From the NCBI RefSeq assembly GCF_006965485.1, contig NZ_CP041360.1:4320501-4384500 (forward strand): a DNA stretch of 64,000 nucleotides, in the 5' to 3' direction. The notes beneath the pieces were generated by a model. It saw nothing but the letters and a program-made list of their open reading frames with translations, was not told the origin of the DNA and made no database searches. Position 1 is the first letter of the stretch, and every line of letters begins with the position of its first letter. The stretch comes from Spirosoma sp. KCTC 42546. GTDB taxonomy: Bacteria > Bacteroidota > Bacteroidia > Cytophagales > Spirosomataceae. The translations under genes were made by a program, and so were the position numbers. Positions 26,701 to 34,730 of the stretch are shown in pieces.

Positions 26701-27101
26701 AAGGCTCAACAGGCGCTCAGATCTTCCTCCAAACTGAGTCGGGCACGATTGGTAACTTCCTGAAGTACAGCTACGATCACCGCTGGACCGTAGATAATCC
26801 AAGTACCGTTGACCCACGCATTGTAGATCGGAGCAACCAGTATTTCTCCAATGGTACCAGCTACTGGCTGAGAAGCACAGACTATCTGCGCCTGAAAAAC
26901 CTGGAATTAGGCTACACGTTGCCGAATACGATTTCAAATAAGGTTGGCCTGAGTAACCTGCGTGTATATGTAAACGGCCTTAACCTGGCAACTTATTCAC
27001 CTGATATGAAAGGTATATTCGATCCAGAATCGACTAACAGTGGTGGCCAGTATTACCCACAGGCGCGGGTTATCAACACGGGTTTAACAGTTAGTTTCTA
27101 A
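23799..27101 (+). CDS. SusC/RagA-family TonB-linked outer-membrane transporter
   Basis: A 1100-residue outer-membrane transporter. It has a long N-terminal signal (hydrophobic about residues 30-46, ending GAFAQ), a carboxypeptidase-like domain (LTGKVIDAQGLALPGVSIVV), the SusC plug signature (NEVVVVGYGEQKKETVTGAV) and a 22-strand-type barrel ending GLTVSF. With the SusD partner 18 nt downstream it imports an oligosaccharide or other polymer fragment, energised by TonB. No glycoside hydrolase, ECF sigma or anti-sigma gene is adjacent, so the substrate is open. I start at 23799; an upstream TTG at 23769 is less likely. The 164-nt AT-rich gap before it probably holds the promoter. Confidence 0.93.
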   Translation: MQKECTHQKVFFLRDDTFLTNAIRPRRIAFCSLLLFSLFCSIGAFAQSKLTGKVIDAQGLALPGVSIVVKGTTTGTVTSADGGYTLNLARGTETLVFSYIGYVSQEIAVAGRSSLDVTMASDDKMLNEVVVVGYGEQKKETVTGAVATVKGTDLIKSPAVNLSNSIAGRMPGVIATNSSGQPGNDGAAIRIRGSNTLGNNDALIVIDGVPARAGGIDRLNPADIESMSVLKDASAAIYGSRAANGVILVTTKRGKSGKPELSYSFNQGFAQPTVIPKMASAAEYAQLNNEINLYNNLPSQYWKDANAAFNTTGSYTRPDNGAIVKAAYSPDDIKKFQDGSDPWGHPNTDWFGAALKTWSPQVRHTLQLVGGSENIKYLTSVNYQNQDGYYNKSATGYKQYDFRLNLDAKISKYINLVTGVVGRQENRFNPTVDPGAIFRMLMRGYPNKPAFWPNGLPAPDIENGQQPVLVTTDATGYNRDTRYYVQSNASINITNPWIPGLKLTGSVALDKYIQQGKTWQTPWFVYSWDYTSYDPTTKEPLLQRVQKGPAQATLNQYTNDQFNSLLSGILSYDRTFGANHAVTLLAGITKEQSNSNGFRGFRQYFNSTAIDQLFAGGSSQQVATNDPTQTPIWQRARMSYFGRAAYNYKEKYLAEFLWRYDGSYMFPASSRWGFFPGVTAGWRISEEDFFKKALPVVSSLKLRASWGQLGNDQVYFNNTLREYDYLPTYAYGDRVNSNWGYVINNQVSQTLYENGVPNTSLTWEVANNSDIGLEGSLLNGKVFFEFDVFQNKRSNILWRKSASIPQTTGATLPATNIGKVTNKGYEFRVGYNGQAGDLKYSVSVNGGYAKNEITFWDETPGAPEWQRSTGKPIPSDVNNPNNANGTLLYQYDGIFSTQAEIDANKLDYSGVGASLLRPGDMKLKDINGDGKINGDDRVRADRNNQPRFQGGLNASVRYKNFDLSILLQGSTGAQIFLQTESGTIGNFLKYSYDHRWTVDNPSTVDPRIVDRSNQYFSNGTSYWLRSTDYLRLKNLELGYTLPNTISNKVGLSNLRVYVNGLNLATYSPDMKGIFDPESTNSGGQYYPQARVINTGLTVSF

Positions 27102-27119
27102 ACGATTAATCAGACAAGT

Positions 27120-28973
27120 ATGAACTATATAGCAAAGTGTCTATCGTTTAGCCTGTTATTAGGCACAACGATGATCGCCTGTAACACCGATTTCCTGAAT
27201 ACGAAACCGCTTGATAAGGTGTCGGGCGACGCTGTCTGGTCCGACCGTTCCCTTTCCGAAGCGTTCGTAACGGATGTGTATAACGGAATTCGGGATGGTC
27301 TACTGGATCAAATGAGTTTTGACTGCCAGACTGATAATGCCCTGTATAGCTTTGGCAAACAGGACGTTAACGAAGCAAACGTTAGCCCATCTAACACGGG
27401 TACGGTTAAAAGTACGATGGAATGGCAGGAAATGTACGCCCGGATTCGGTCCGCTAACATTGCCCTGTCAAAATTAGCCAAGCCCACATTTGATAATAGT
27501 GGTGATCTGGCCGGACGGATGCGCGGTGAAATGTATTTTATGCGCGCCTACTTCTACAATCAGTTGCTGCGTTATTATGGGGCGGTGCCCATCATCAAAA
27601 CGCCTTATACGCTGGACGAACCAGATTTTACGATTGCCCGGAATACGTATGAAGAGTGCGTCAACGCCATTGTTACGGACCTGGATTCAGCTTCTACGCT
27701 GTTAAAAGGCAGGAGCATGGCCGCTGGCCGGGCTACGATGGGCGCTTCCATGGCCCTCAAGGCACGGGTACTATTGTATGCCGCCAGTGATCTCCACGAC
27801 ATCCCAACGGCCAAAGCCAAGTCGAGTGTAATTGCCGGCTTCGCTAAGCCTGAACTGCTGGGTTATGTGAGTGGCGACCGGACAACTCGCTGGAAAAAAG
27901 CTCAGGATGCAGCGAAAGCCGTAATGGATCTGAATCTGTACGGTTACAAATTGAACCTGACCGCTCCTGTTACAGCTGCCGAAGGGCAACAGAACTATAT
28001 TAACTTGTCTCTGTCGCAAAACGGTGGTGAAACGGATGGTATTTTCCTGAAATACTACATCCGGGCATCCAATGACGACTGGGGTTCCTGGTTCCCGCGC
28101 AATAACCAGCCTAACGGATACCATGGCTGGACTTCCAGCGAACCAACCCAGCAAATGGTCGATAACTACGAAATGATGGACGGCACGAAGTTCGATTGGA
28201 AAAACCCGACCCATGCTGCAGCTCCTTACGAAAACCGCGACCCCCGCTTCTATGCCTCGATCCTGTACGATGGTGCACAGTGGAAACCCCGCACGCCCGA
28301 TGGCGCCGGTATTGATCCTGCTGGGCAAATTCAAATGGGCGAATACGAAGTAGGTACCTCAGCCGCCCCTACTAAGTTTTCGGGCTTAGATACACGTAAC
28401 AGCACAATCGAAAACTGGAACGGTACCTGGACAGGCTACGCTATTCGTAAGTTTTTCAATACCGACGTTTCTATTGTGGATCAGAACATCCGTCAGGAAA
28501 TTCCGTCTATCCAGATTCGCTACACGGAAGTGGTGCTTAACTACGCTGAAACCTGTTTGATGCTGGGTCAGGAAGCGGAAGCCAAGAAATGGATCAACGC
28601 CGTTCGCTTCCGGGTGGGTATGCCCGCCATCACCGAAACAGGTGCTGCCCTAATAGCGCGCTACCAGAATGAGCGAAACGTTGAAATGTTTTTGGAAGAT
28701 CAGCGTTTCTACGACGTTCGTCGGTGGATGATTGCGCCAACCGTACTCGGCCAGCAAGCCCGAATTATTTCGATCACGGGTAAACTCAAACCGGGCAAAT
28801 CGGTCACGACCTATAAGTATAGTAAAGAAAACTACAACTATACCTATAGCGTACAGGATCTGGGCACAGGTAAAGAAAACCGAAAGTGGGACGATAAAAT
28901 CTATTTCCTACCCATCAGTCGGGATGAAATCAACCGGAATAACAAACTAGTTCAAAACCCCGGTTACCAATAA
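27120..28973 (+). CDS. SusD/RagB-family nutrient-binding lipoprotein
   Basis: A 617-residue surface lipoprotein that caps the SusC channel and binds substrate. The lipobox is at TMIAC (Cys about residue 21), followed by the typical SusD start FLNTKPLDKVS. TPR-like helices follow, with MRGEMYFMRAYFYNQLLRYYGAVP as the family landmark near residues 130-150. The SusD C-terminal pattern is NERNVEMFLEDQRFYDVRRW, then YFLPISRDEINRN...NPGYQ. It is in one operon with the SusC gene and a hairpin terminator follows. Confidence 0.93.
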   Translation: MNYIAKCLSFSLLLGTTMIACNTDFLNTKPLDKVSGDAVWSDRSLSEAFVTDVYNGIRDGLLDQMSFDCQTDNALYSFGKQDVNEANVSPSNTGTVKSTMEWQEMYARIRSANIALSKLAKPTFDNSGDLAGRMRGEMYFMRAYFYNQLLRYYGAVPIIKTPYTLDEPDFTIARNTYEECVNAIVTDLDSASTLLKGRSMAAGRATMGASMALKARVLLYAASDLHDIPTAKAKSSVIAGFAKPELLGYVSGDRTTRWKKAQDAAKAVMDLNLYGYKLNLTAPVTAAEGQQNYINLSLSQNGGETDGIFLKYYIRASNDDWGSWFPRNNQPNGYHGWTSSEPTQQMVDNYEMMDGTKFDWKNPTHAAAPYENRDPRFYASILYDGAQWKPRTPDGAGIDPAGQIQMGEYEVGTSAAPTKFSGLDTRNSTIENWNGTWTGYAIRKFFNTDVSIVDQNIRQEIPSIQIRYTEVVLNYAETCLMLGQEAEAKKWINAVRFRVGMPAITETGAALIARYQNERNVEMFLEDQRFYDVRRWMIAPTVLGQQARIISITGKLKPGKSVTTYKYSKENYNYTYSVQDLGTGKENRKWDDKIYFLPISRDEINRNNKLVQNPGYQ

Positions 28974-28996
28974 CCAATAGGTTGGTTGTAATGCAG

Positions 28997-29036
28997 AACT
29001 GGTGTCGGCGCAGCAATGTGCTGGCACCAGTTTTTT
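28997..29036 (+). terminator. Terminator after the SusC/SusD pair
   Basis: AACTGGTGTCGGCGCA pairs (with G-T pairs) with TGTGCTGGCACCAGTT across a 4-nt loop and runs into six T. Confidence 0.82.
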
Positions 29037-29058
29037 GCTGATAATTCGTTTTACTGCT

Positions 29059-29766
29059 ATGAAACCTCTCTTAATTGCCTTAATAGTCGGGATAGTGATC
29101 CACCATACGTCTCAGGCTCAGTCAACTCGTGTGATTCGGGTGAAAGGCGGTATCAGTGAGGTTAGAACGATTCCCATACCAGACCGATACCGATTTGATC
29201 AGTTTCGCGATGGTTCAATTTTATTCCAGAATGGAACATCAGGGACAGCCCGGTTCAATTACAATGTTTTATTGGGCGAAATGCAATTCATTGATTCACG
29301 AGGTGATACACTAGCCGTGGCTGATCAACCCACAGTCCAACTAGTTGGGATTGGGAATACTGTCTTCTGGTATGATCAGCGATCAGGTTATCTGGAAATT
29401 ATTGGCGACTATACTTCGGTGAAGCTAGCGGTAAAACAAGGGCTGAAAACGGCAAAAAATGAAAAGTTGGCCGCTTATGGACAATCGTCGGGAAGCTCGT
29501 CCATAACTAATTATCAGTTTTATTTATCGGATAATACGTCAGTAAATAAGCTTGACCCAAAAGGTGATCTTCTATTGATAGTTGATAAAACTTACTTTAT
29601 TATTGATCAGAATAAGCGCTCTAACCCCATTAATAAAGCTAATCTTCTAAAGGTATTTGGCAAACACCGTGAACAAGTACTGACCTACCTAACAGGCAAA
29701 TCCATCGACTTCAAGCAGGAGACTGACGTAAAAGAACTACTTACTTATTGTAGCAGCTTGCTATAA
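29059..29766 (+). CDS. Secreted protein of unknown function
   Basis: A 235-residue protein with signal peptide MKPLLIALIVGIVIHHTSQAQ when started at 29059. The in-frame extension from 29002 would begin inside the terminator. The N-terminal part contains beta-strands (FRDGSILFQNGTSGTARFNY, NTVFWYDQRSGYLEIIGDY) and the C-terminal part is helical and Lys-rich. It is unlike any family I can name. It lies between the SusC/SusD pair and the ASPIC lipoprotein (22-nt gap to the latter), so it may be part of the same uptake locus. Confidence 0.65.
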   Translation: MKPLLIALIVGIVIHHTSQAQSTRVIRVKGGISEVRTIPIPDRYRFDQFRDGSILFQNGTSGTARFNYNVLLGEMQFIDSRGDTLAVADQPTVQLVGIGNTVFWYDQRSGYLEIIGDYTSVKLAVKQGLKTAKNEKLAAYGQSSGSSSITNYQFYLSDNTSVNKLDPKGDLLLIVDKTYFIIDQNKRSNPINKANLLKVFGKHREQVLTYLTGKSIDFKQETDVKELLTYCSSLL

Positions 29767-29788
29767 ACGCCACTTTTCGTTTTTATCT

Positions 29789-32700
29789 ATGAAACTAATT
29801 CTACGTTCAATATACAGTGGCTTACTACTGATAGCCTGTCTATGGACGAACAGCTGCCAGGATTCTTCCTCCGACGAACATTCCAACGCTACAGATACTC
29901 CTGTCCTTTTCACCTCGCTATCGCCCGAACAAACCGGCGTTACTTTTTCCAATAACCTGACCGAAGGACTGAATACCAACGTCCTGATGTATGAATACTT
30001 CTACAATGGCGGTGGTGTTGCCATCGGGGATTTGAACGGTGATGGACTGGAAGATATTTTTTTCAGTGGTAACATGGTTCCTAATCAGTTGTATATCAAT
30101 AAAGGAGGGCTACAATTTACCGATGTAACGGCAACAGCAGGTGTGGCCGGACGGGAAGGTCCCTGGCGGACAGGCGTGTCAATGGTCGATGTCAACGGCG
30201 ATGGTCGACTTGACTTATTCGTCTGCTATTCAGGAAGTTTGCCGCCCCAAAAACGAATCCCCCAACTCTTCATCAACGATGGCCCCGATGCACAGGGCAT
30301 TCCGCATTTTTCTGACCAGACGGCCCAATACGGCTTAGACAGACCCGGTCAGAGTACACAAGCAACGTTTTTTGATTACGACCGAGATGGTGACCTCGAC
30401 CTGTTTTTGCTCAACCATAACCCTCGCCTGTTGCCCATACTCGATCCGCAGGCCACGGCGGCCATCATGAAACAACCGAATCCAGAAATCGGGGTTCGAC
30501 TCTTGAAGAATACCGGCAATCATTTTGACGATGTTACGGAACAGTCTGGACTGAGCAGTTCGGTGCTAAGTTATGGCTTGGGGGTTGGCGTGGCCGACCT
30601 GAATGCGGACGGCTGGCCTGATCTTTATATCTCCAATGATTATGGTGTGCCCGATTACCTATACATCAATAACCAGGGTGGCCGGGCGGGGGGGCCTACC
30701 TTCACCAATCAGTTAAAAAACAGCATTGGGCATATATCCCATTTTTCGATGGGAAACGACGTGGCCGATGTAAACAACGACAGCCGCCCGGACATCCTAA
30801 CACTCGATATGCTGCCCGAAGATAATCGGCGGCAGAAGCTGCTGATGGCTCCCGACAACTACGACAAATTTGACCTCAGTGTCCAATCAGGCTTTCATTA
30901 CCAGCACATGCGCAATATGCTTCAGATTAATGAAGGGTTGATGCAGGGAACTGCCATACGCCGTGCTCGGGGCGCCACGCCTTTATTCTCCGAAATGGGT
31001 CAGTTGGCTGGTGTATCGAATACCGATTGGAGTTGGTCTCCCCTATTGGCCGACTATGATAATGATGGCTGGAAAGATTTGTACGTGACCAATGGGTACG
31101 TTCGGGATTATACCAATCAGGATTTCCTGAAGTACATGACCGACTATATGCAGAACCGCCCGGCCAATTTCAGGCGCGAAGATGTTCTGGAACTGGTGCA
31201 TAAAATACCTTCCTCTAATGTCGTGAATTATATGTTCCGGAATCGTGGGGGCGAACAGGCCGATGCCGTTACCTTCGCGAATGTTGGCACAGCCTGGGGA
31301 CTAACGCAGCATTCCAACAGCACAGGGGCGGCCTACGCCGACCTCGACAACGATGGCGATCTGGATTTGGTGGTTAATAATACGAATCAACCCGCCTTTA
31401 TTTTTCAAAATGAGGCCAACAAAGAACTTCATCATCATTACCTAACTGTACAACTGACAGGTAACGGGGCCAATACTCAGGGCGTTGGCACCAAAGTGAC
31501 GCTTTATCGAAAGGGTAAGCTACAGTACGTTGAGCAAATGCCAACCCGTGGCTATCAGTCCAGCATGTCGCCCCGGCTTCATTTTGGCTTGGGAACTGAC
31601 CCAGTCATCGATTCTCTTCGTGTTGTATGGCCAACGGGTAAAGAGCAGCTACTCACCAATGTGAAAGCGGATCAGATGCTCACGGTACAGGAAAAAAATG
31701 CGCAGTCTCCTGGTAAAACGGTACCAATTGCCCCTTCCCTATTCCGGCCCGTACAATCACCGATTGCCTTCACCGATCCTATTAACAAAGTCAACGACTT
31801 CAAACGACAGACCCTCCTGGTCAATGCCCAGTCATTTAATGGACCTTGCTTAGCGAAAGCCGACGTAAACGGCGACGGTCGTGAGGACGTGTATGTAGGT
31901 GGGAGCATCGAACAGGCTGGCGCGTTGTTTATCCAACAGGCTGGTAGCTCGTTCAGTCGCAAGGCTGAGTCCGCCTTTGAGGCTGACAAATTGAGCAATG
32001 ATGCCGATGCTGTTTTCTTCGATGCCAACGCTGACGGTTTCCCCGATCTTTATGTTTGTAGTGGTGGCTACGGTAACCTACTACCTGGTGATCCTCTTCT
32101 ACAGGATCGGCTTTATCTGAATGACGGGAAAGGGAATTTCAGCAAAAGCCCCAGTGCCTTACCTGCAATGAACACCAGCGCAGCCTGTGTTCGGGTAGCC
32201 GATGTAAATGGCGATGGACGCCCGGATTTGTTCGTGGGTGGTCGGGTGGTGCCGGGACGTTACCCCGAAACACCAAAGAGCTTTTTGCTAATAAACAATA
32301 GTAAAGGAACAGGCGGTCAACCAACCTTTAGTGATCAGACAGCCAAGTTAGCACCCATGCTGTCTACGCTGGGCATGGTAACCGATGCCGCCTGGGTTGA
32401 CCTGAACGCCGACAAGAAGCCAGAACTAATTGTTGTCGGCGAGTGGATGCCTGTCATTGTCTTGGGGGTCGGTAACGGAGGACAACTAACCGAACAGACG
32501 AAAACCTACTTCAACAAAGAGTACCGCGGCTGGTGGAATAAACTACTGGTAGACGATTTCAATGGCGACGGCCGACCTGACCTTGTCGTCGGGAATCAGG
32601 GGTTGAATACTCAGTGCCGCGCCAGTGACAAAGAACCTGCCGAACTGATTTACAAAGATTTCGACAACAATGGCAAGATAGATCCAATCCTGTGCCTGTA

Positions 32701-33226
32701 TGTTCAGGGCAAAAGCTACCCCCACGCCACCCGCGATGAACTACTGGATCAACTGGGCATGCTGCGCCACCGCTTCACGAATTACGACAGTTATTCGAAT
32801 GCAACGCTGGATGACGTCTTTACTAAAGAGCAATTAGAAGGCTCGAGCAAATTGATAGCAAATGAGCTAAAAACAACGCTTTTCATGAATTCGCCAGGTG
32901 GTAAGCTGACCGAGAAAGCCCTTCCTTTAACGGTTCAGGAATCCCCAATTTTCACCATTACTTCCCTGGATTATGATCAGGACGGGCGAAAAGATCTGCT
33001 TCTGTGCGGTAATACGGCACAAGCTCGCTTACGGTTTGGTCGGGCGGATGCCAACTATGGGTTGTTATTGCGGGGCGATGGGAAGGGGAATTTTTCGGCG
33101 GTGCCGCAGCAACAGGCGGGATTTCAACTGACGGGCGATGTGCGCTCTGTGCTAACAGTTGGAAGCAATTTGCTCTTCGGCATTAATCAACAGTCTTTGC
33201 GGACTTACCAACTCGCTCATCCATAA
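29789..33226 (+). CDS. FG-GAP/VCBS-repeat lipoprotein with ASPIC/UnbV domain
   Basis: An 1145-residue surface lipoprotein (lipobox TNSC, Cys about 23). Calcium-binding FG-GAP/VCBS motifs recur through the whole chain (VAIGDLNGDGLEDIFFSGN, VDVNGDGRLDLFVC, YADLDNDGDLDLVVNN, ADVNGDGRPDLFVGG), forming beta-propellers. An ASPIC/UnbV domain lies mid-chain (about 545-620, with GVGTKVTLYRKGK and HFGLGTDPVIDSLRVVWP). A second propeller set follows. In this phylum such proteins often accompany SusC/SusD pairs, as here, and are thought to aid binding at the cell surface. The exact ligand is unknown. Confidence 0.88.
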   Translation: MKLILRSIYSGLLLIACLWTNSCQDSSSDEHSNATDTPVLFTSLSPEQTGVTFSNNLTEGLNTNVLMYEYFYNGGGVAIGDLNGDGLEDIFFSGNMVPNQLYINKGGLQFTDVTATAGVAGREGPWRTGVSMVDVNGDGRLDLFVCYSGSLPPQKRIPQLFINDGPDAQGIPHFSDQTAQYGLDRPGQSTQATFFDYDRDGDLDLFLLNHNPRLLPILDPQATAAIMKQPNPEIGVRLLKNTGNHFDDVTEQSGLSSSVLSYGLGVGVADLNADGWPDLYISNDYGVPDYLYINNQGGRAGGPTFTNQLKNSIGHISHFSMGNDVADVNNDSRPDILTLDMLPEDNRRQKLLMAPDNYDKFDLSVQSGFHYQHMRNMLQINEGLMQGTAIRRARGATPLFSEMGQLAGVSNTDWSWSPLLADYDNDGWKDLYVTNGYVRDYTNQDFLKYMTDYMQNRPANFRREDVLELVHKIPSSNVVNYMFRNRGGEQADAVTFANVGTAWGLTQHSNSTGAAYADLDNDGDLDLVVNNTNQPAFIFQNEANKELHHHYLTVQLTGNGANTQGVGTKVTLYRKGKLQYVEQMPTRGYQSSMSPRLHFGLGTDPVIDSLRVVWPTGKEQLLTNVKADQMLTVQEKNAQSPGKTVPIAPSLFRPVQSPIAFTDPINKVNDFKRQTLLVNAQSFNGPCLAKADVNGDGREDVYVGGSIEQAGALFIQQAGSSFSRKAESAFEADKLSNDADAVFFDANADGFPDLYVCSGGYGNLLPGDPLLQDRLYLNDGKGNFSKSPSALPAMNTSAACVRVADVNGDGRPDLFVGGRVVPGRYPETPKSFLLINNSKGTGGQPTFSDQTAKLAPMLSTLGMVTDAAWVDLNADKKPELIVVGEWMPVIVLGVGNGGQLTEQTKTYFNKEYRGWWNKLLVDDFNGDGRPDLVVGNQGLNTQCRASDKEPAELIYKDFDNNGKIDPILCLYVQGKSYPHATRDELLDQLGMLRHRFTNYDSYSNATLDDVFTKEQLEGSSKLIANELKTTLFMNSPGGKLTEKALPLTVQESPIFTITSLDYDQDGRKDLLLCGNTAQARLRFGRADANYGLLLRGDGKGNFSAVPQQQAGFQLTGDVRSVLTVGSNLLFGINQQSLRTYQLAHP

Positions 33227-33232
33227 AAAAAG

Positions 33233-33309
33233 GATTAACCATAGAGGCACGGAGAATACAGAGTTTAGGACTGTCTAACTCTGTATTCTCCGTGCCTCTG
33301 TGGTTAATC
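33233..33309. repeat. Long hairpin between convergent genes (ACAGAG type)
   Basis: The left arm from 33233 (GATTAACCATAGAGGCACGG and on) pairs with the right arm ending 33309 over about 35 bp with one mismatch and one extra base. Words of the type ACCACAGAGGCAC/ACAGAG are known to me as a recurrent intergenic palindrome type in many bacterial phyla. A partial relative (ACACAGAGGAACAGAGG) lies at 34635-34651. It probably works as a bidirectional terminator here. Confidence 0.85.
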
Positions 33310-33320
33310 TCTTTTATCTA

Positions 33321-34622
33321 TTACTTGCCTTCGTATTTGTCTTTATACGTCTTGTAAAGGCGCTTATGGCGATCATCCAGATTTACCTTCCGACCCTGAA
33401 TAAACACCTGTTCAATTACATTAGTCCGCATATCTAACGCATCGCCCGCCGAAACAAACAACGTAGCCTGTTTGCCCTTTTCAAGTGTACCCACGAGGTT
33501 ATCGATACCCAGAATTTTAGCTGTGTTCGAGGTTACCATTTTCAGGGCCTCTTCTCGATCTGTCACGCCAAAACCAGCGGCTGTACCGGCCAGAAACGGC
33601 AGATTACGTGTCCGCCACCAGCCATCGGCATAACTCAGTCCAACCAGAATACCAGCCTTTTGCAGAATACCCGGCATTCGATAGGGCATGTCAACGTCTT
33701 CGTCTTCGCGGTTAGGCAAGCGGTGTAATTCACTCAAGATAACCGGAATATTGTTTTCCTTCAGGAACGCAGTGACACGGTAAGCTTCTTCACCCCCAAC
33801 GATCACTACTTTCTGCACACCCAATGACTTGGCGAACGTAACGGCTTCCATAATGTCCTTACCATAATCGGCCCGGATGTATAGATTCTGTTTCCCCGTG
33901 AATATGCCCTTCATCGCTTCCAGCTTGAGGTTCATTGGGGTTGGATTCGTGAGCGCTGCATAAGCCTTAGCATCGGCAAACGTGGCTCGCAACGCTTCAA
34001 TGGCAGGGCCGCGTCGTTCGTTTTTGCGAACAATTGTTGAGAAGTCTTCCAGGTTAAAGTCTCTTGCTAAATAGGCAGGCCAGTTGAGCCAGAGACCATC
34101 GTCTTTTTTAAGCGCAGCATCTTCCCAGTTCCAGCCGTCGGACATCATGACACTCGAACTTCCCGAAATGGTACCGCCTTGTGGGGTGGCCTGCGAAAAC
34201 AGCACACCATTATTTCGAATGGTCGGAATGATTTCAGAATCCGTATTGTAGGCAATCAAGGCCCGAATATTGGGATTCAGAATACCAATTTCCTGCTTAT
34301 CGACTGTAGCGCGAACGGCCCCGGTTTCCTGTAAACCCACCGTTGATACCGGAGAGATAATGCCCGGATACACATGCTTGCCCGACACGTCGATCACCTC
34401 CACATCAGTCAGATTGAGCTTAACCGTCGTTCCATCTACGACATTTGTAATGACGCCATTGCTAAACAGGACAACACCGTTGGGAATTACCTGTCCGGTA
34501 CCCACGTGTACAGTACCACCTGTAAGCGCAATAGCCTTCGTCTGCGGCTTAGCCGGAGCGGGGTTCTGGCCGTAGCTCGTAAGCGCGACCAGGGTTAATA
34601 TGGGAATTAAGATTTTTTTCAT
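33321..34622 (-). CDS. Amidohydrolase-family protein, probably without metal site
   Basis: A 433-residue secreted protein (signal MKKILIPILTLVALTSYGQ) with the composite-domain start of amidohydrolases (ALTGGTVHVGTGQVIPNGVV). Where active members have a DxHxH metal motif after the first strand, this one reads PGIISPVSTVGLQ, and no other His pair in a ligand context is evident. The C-terminal part is typical (EALKMVTSNTAKILGIDNLVGTLEKGKQATLFV, given as landmarks around 355-390). The gene lies 108 nt downstream of a larger amidohydrolase on the same strand, so the two may form a complex in which this one is structural. That role is inferred. Confidence 0.8.
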   Translation of the reverse strand: MKKILIPILTLVALTSYGQNPAPAKPQTKAIALTGGTVHVGTGQVIPNGVVLFSNGVITNVVDGTTVKLNLTDVEVIDVSGKHVYPGIISPVSTVGLQETGAVRATVDKQEIGILNPNIRALIAYNTDSEIIPTIRNNGVLFSQATPQGGTISGSSSVMMSDGWNWEDAALKKDDGLWLNWPAYLARDFNLEDFSTIVRKNERRGPAIEALRATFADAKAYAALTNPTPMNLKLEAMKGIFTGKQNLYIRADYGKDIMEAVTFAKSLGVQKVVIVGGEEAYRVTAFLKENNIPVILSELHRLPNREDEDVDMPYRMPGILQKAGILVGLSYADGWWRTRNLPFLAGTAAGFGVTDREEALKMVTSNTAKILGIDNLVGTLEKGKQATLFVSAGDALDMRTNVIEQVFIQGRKVNLDDRHKRLYKTYKDKYEGK

Positions 34623-34730
34623 GATAGTTTTTTAAACACAGAGGAACAGAGGATTCACAGTGGCCACAGACAAGCGAAATCTGTTTTAATCCATAAATCA
34701 GCTAAATCCCGCGGGGCCGCCCGTGCGGTT
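34623..34730. other. Gap between the two amidohydrolase genes with AATC words
   Basis: This 108-nt gap holds an ACAGAG-type fragment (34635-34651) and a run of 7- to 10-nt words beginning AATC (about 34677-34711), ending in a GC-rich stem (GCGGGGCCGCCCGTGCGG region). It resembles the repeat-word elements elsewhere, but the phase is irregular. Confidence 0.4.

Noticed and set aside
27771..28334. 187-codon minus-strand ORF opposite the SusD gene
   Set aside because: Antisense shadow of a secure SusD coding region; no signal or domain.
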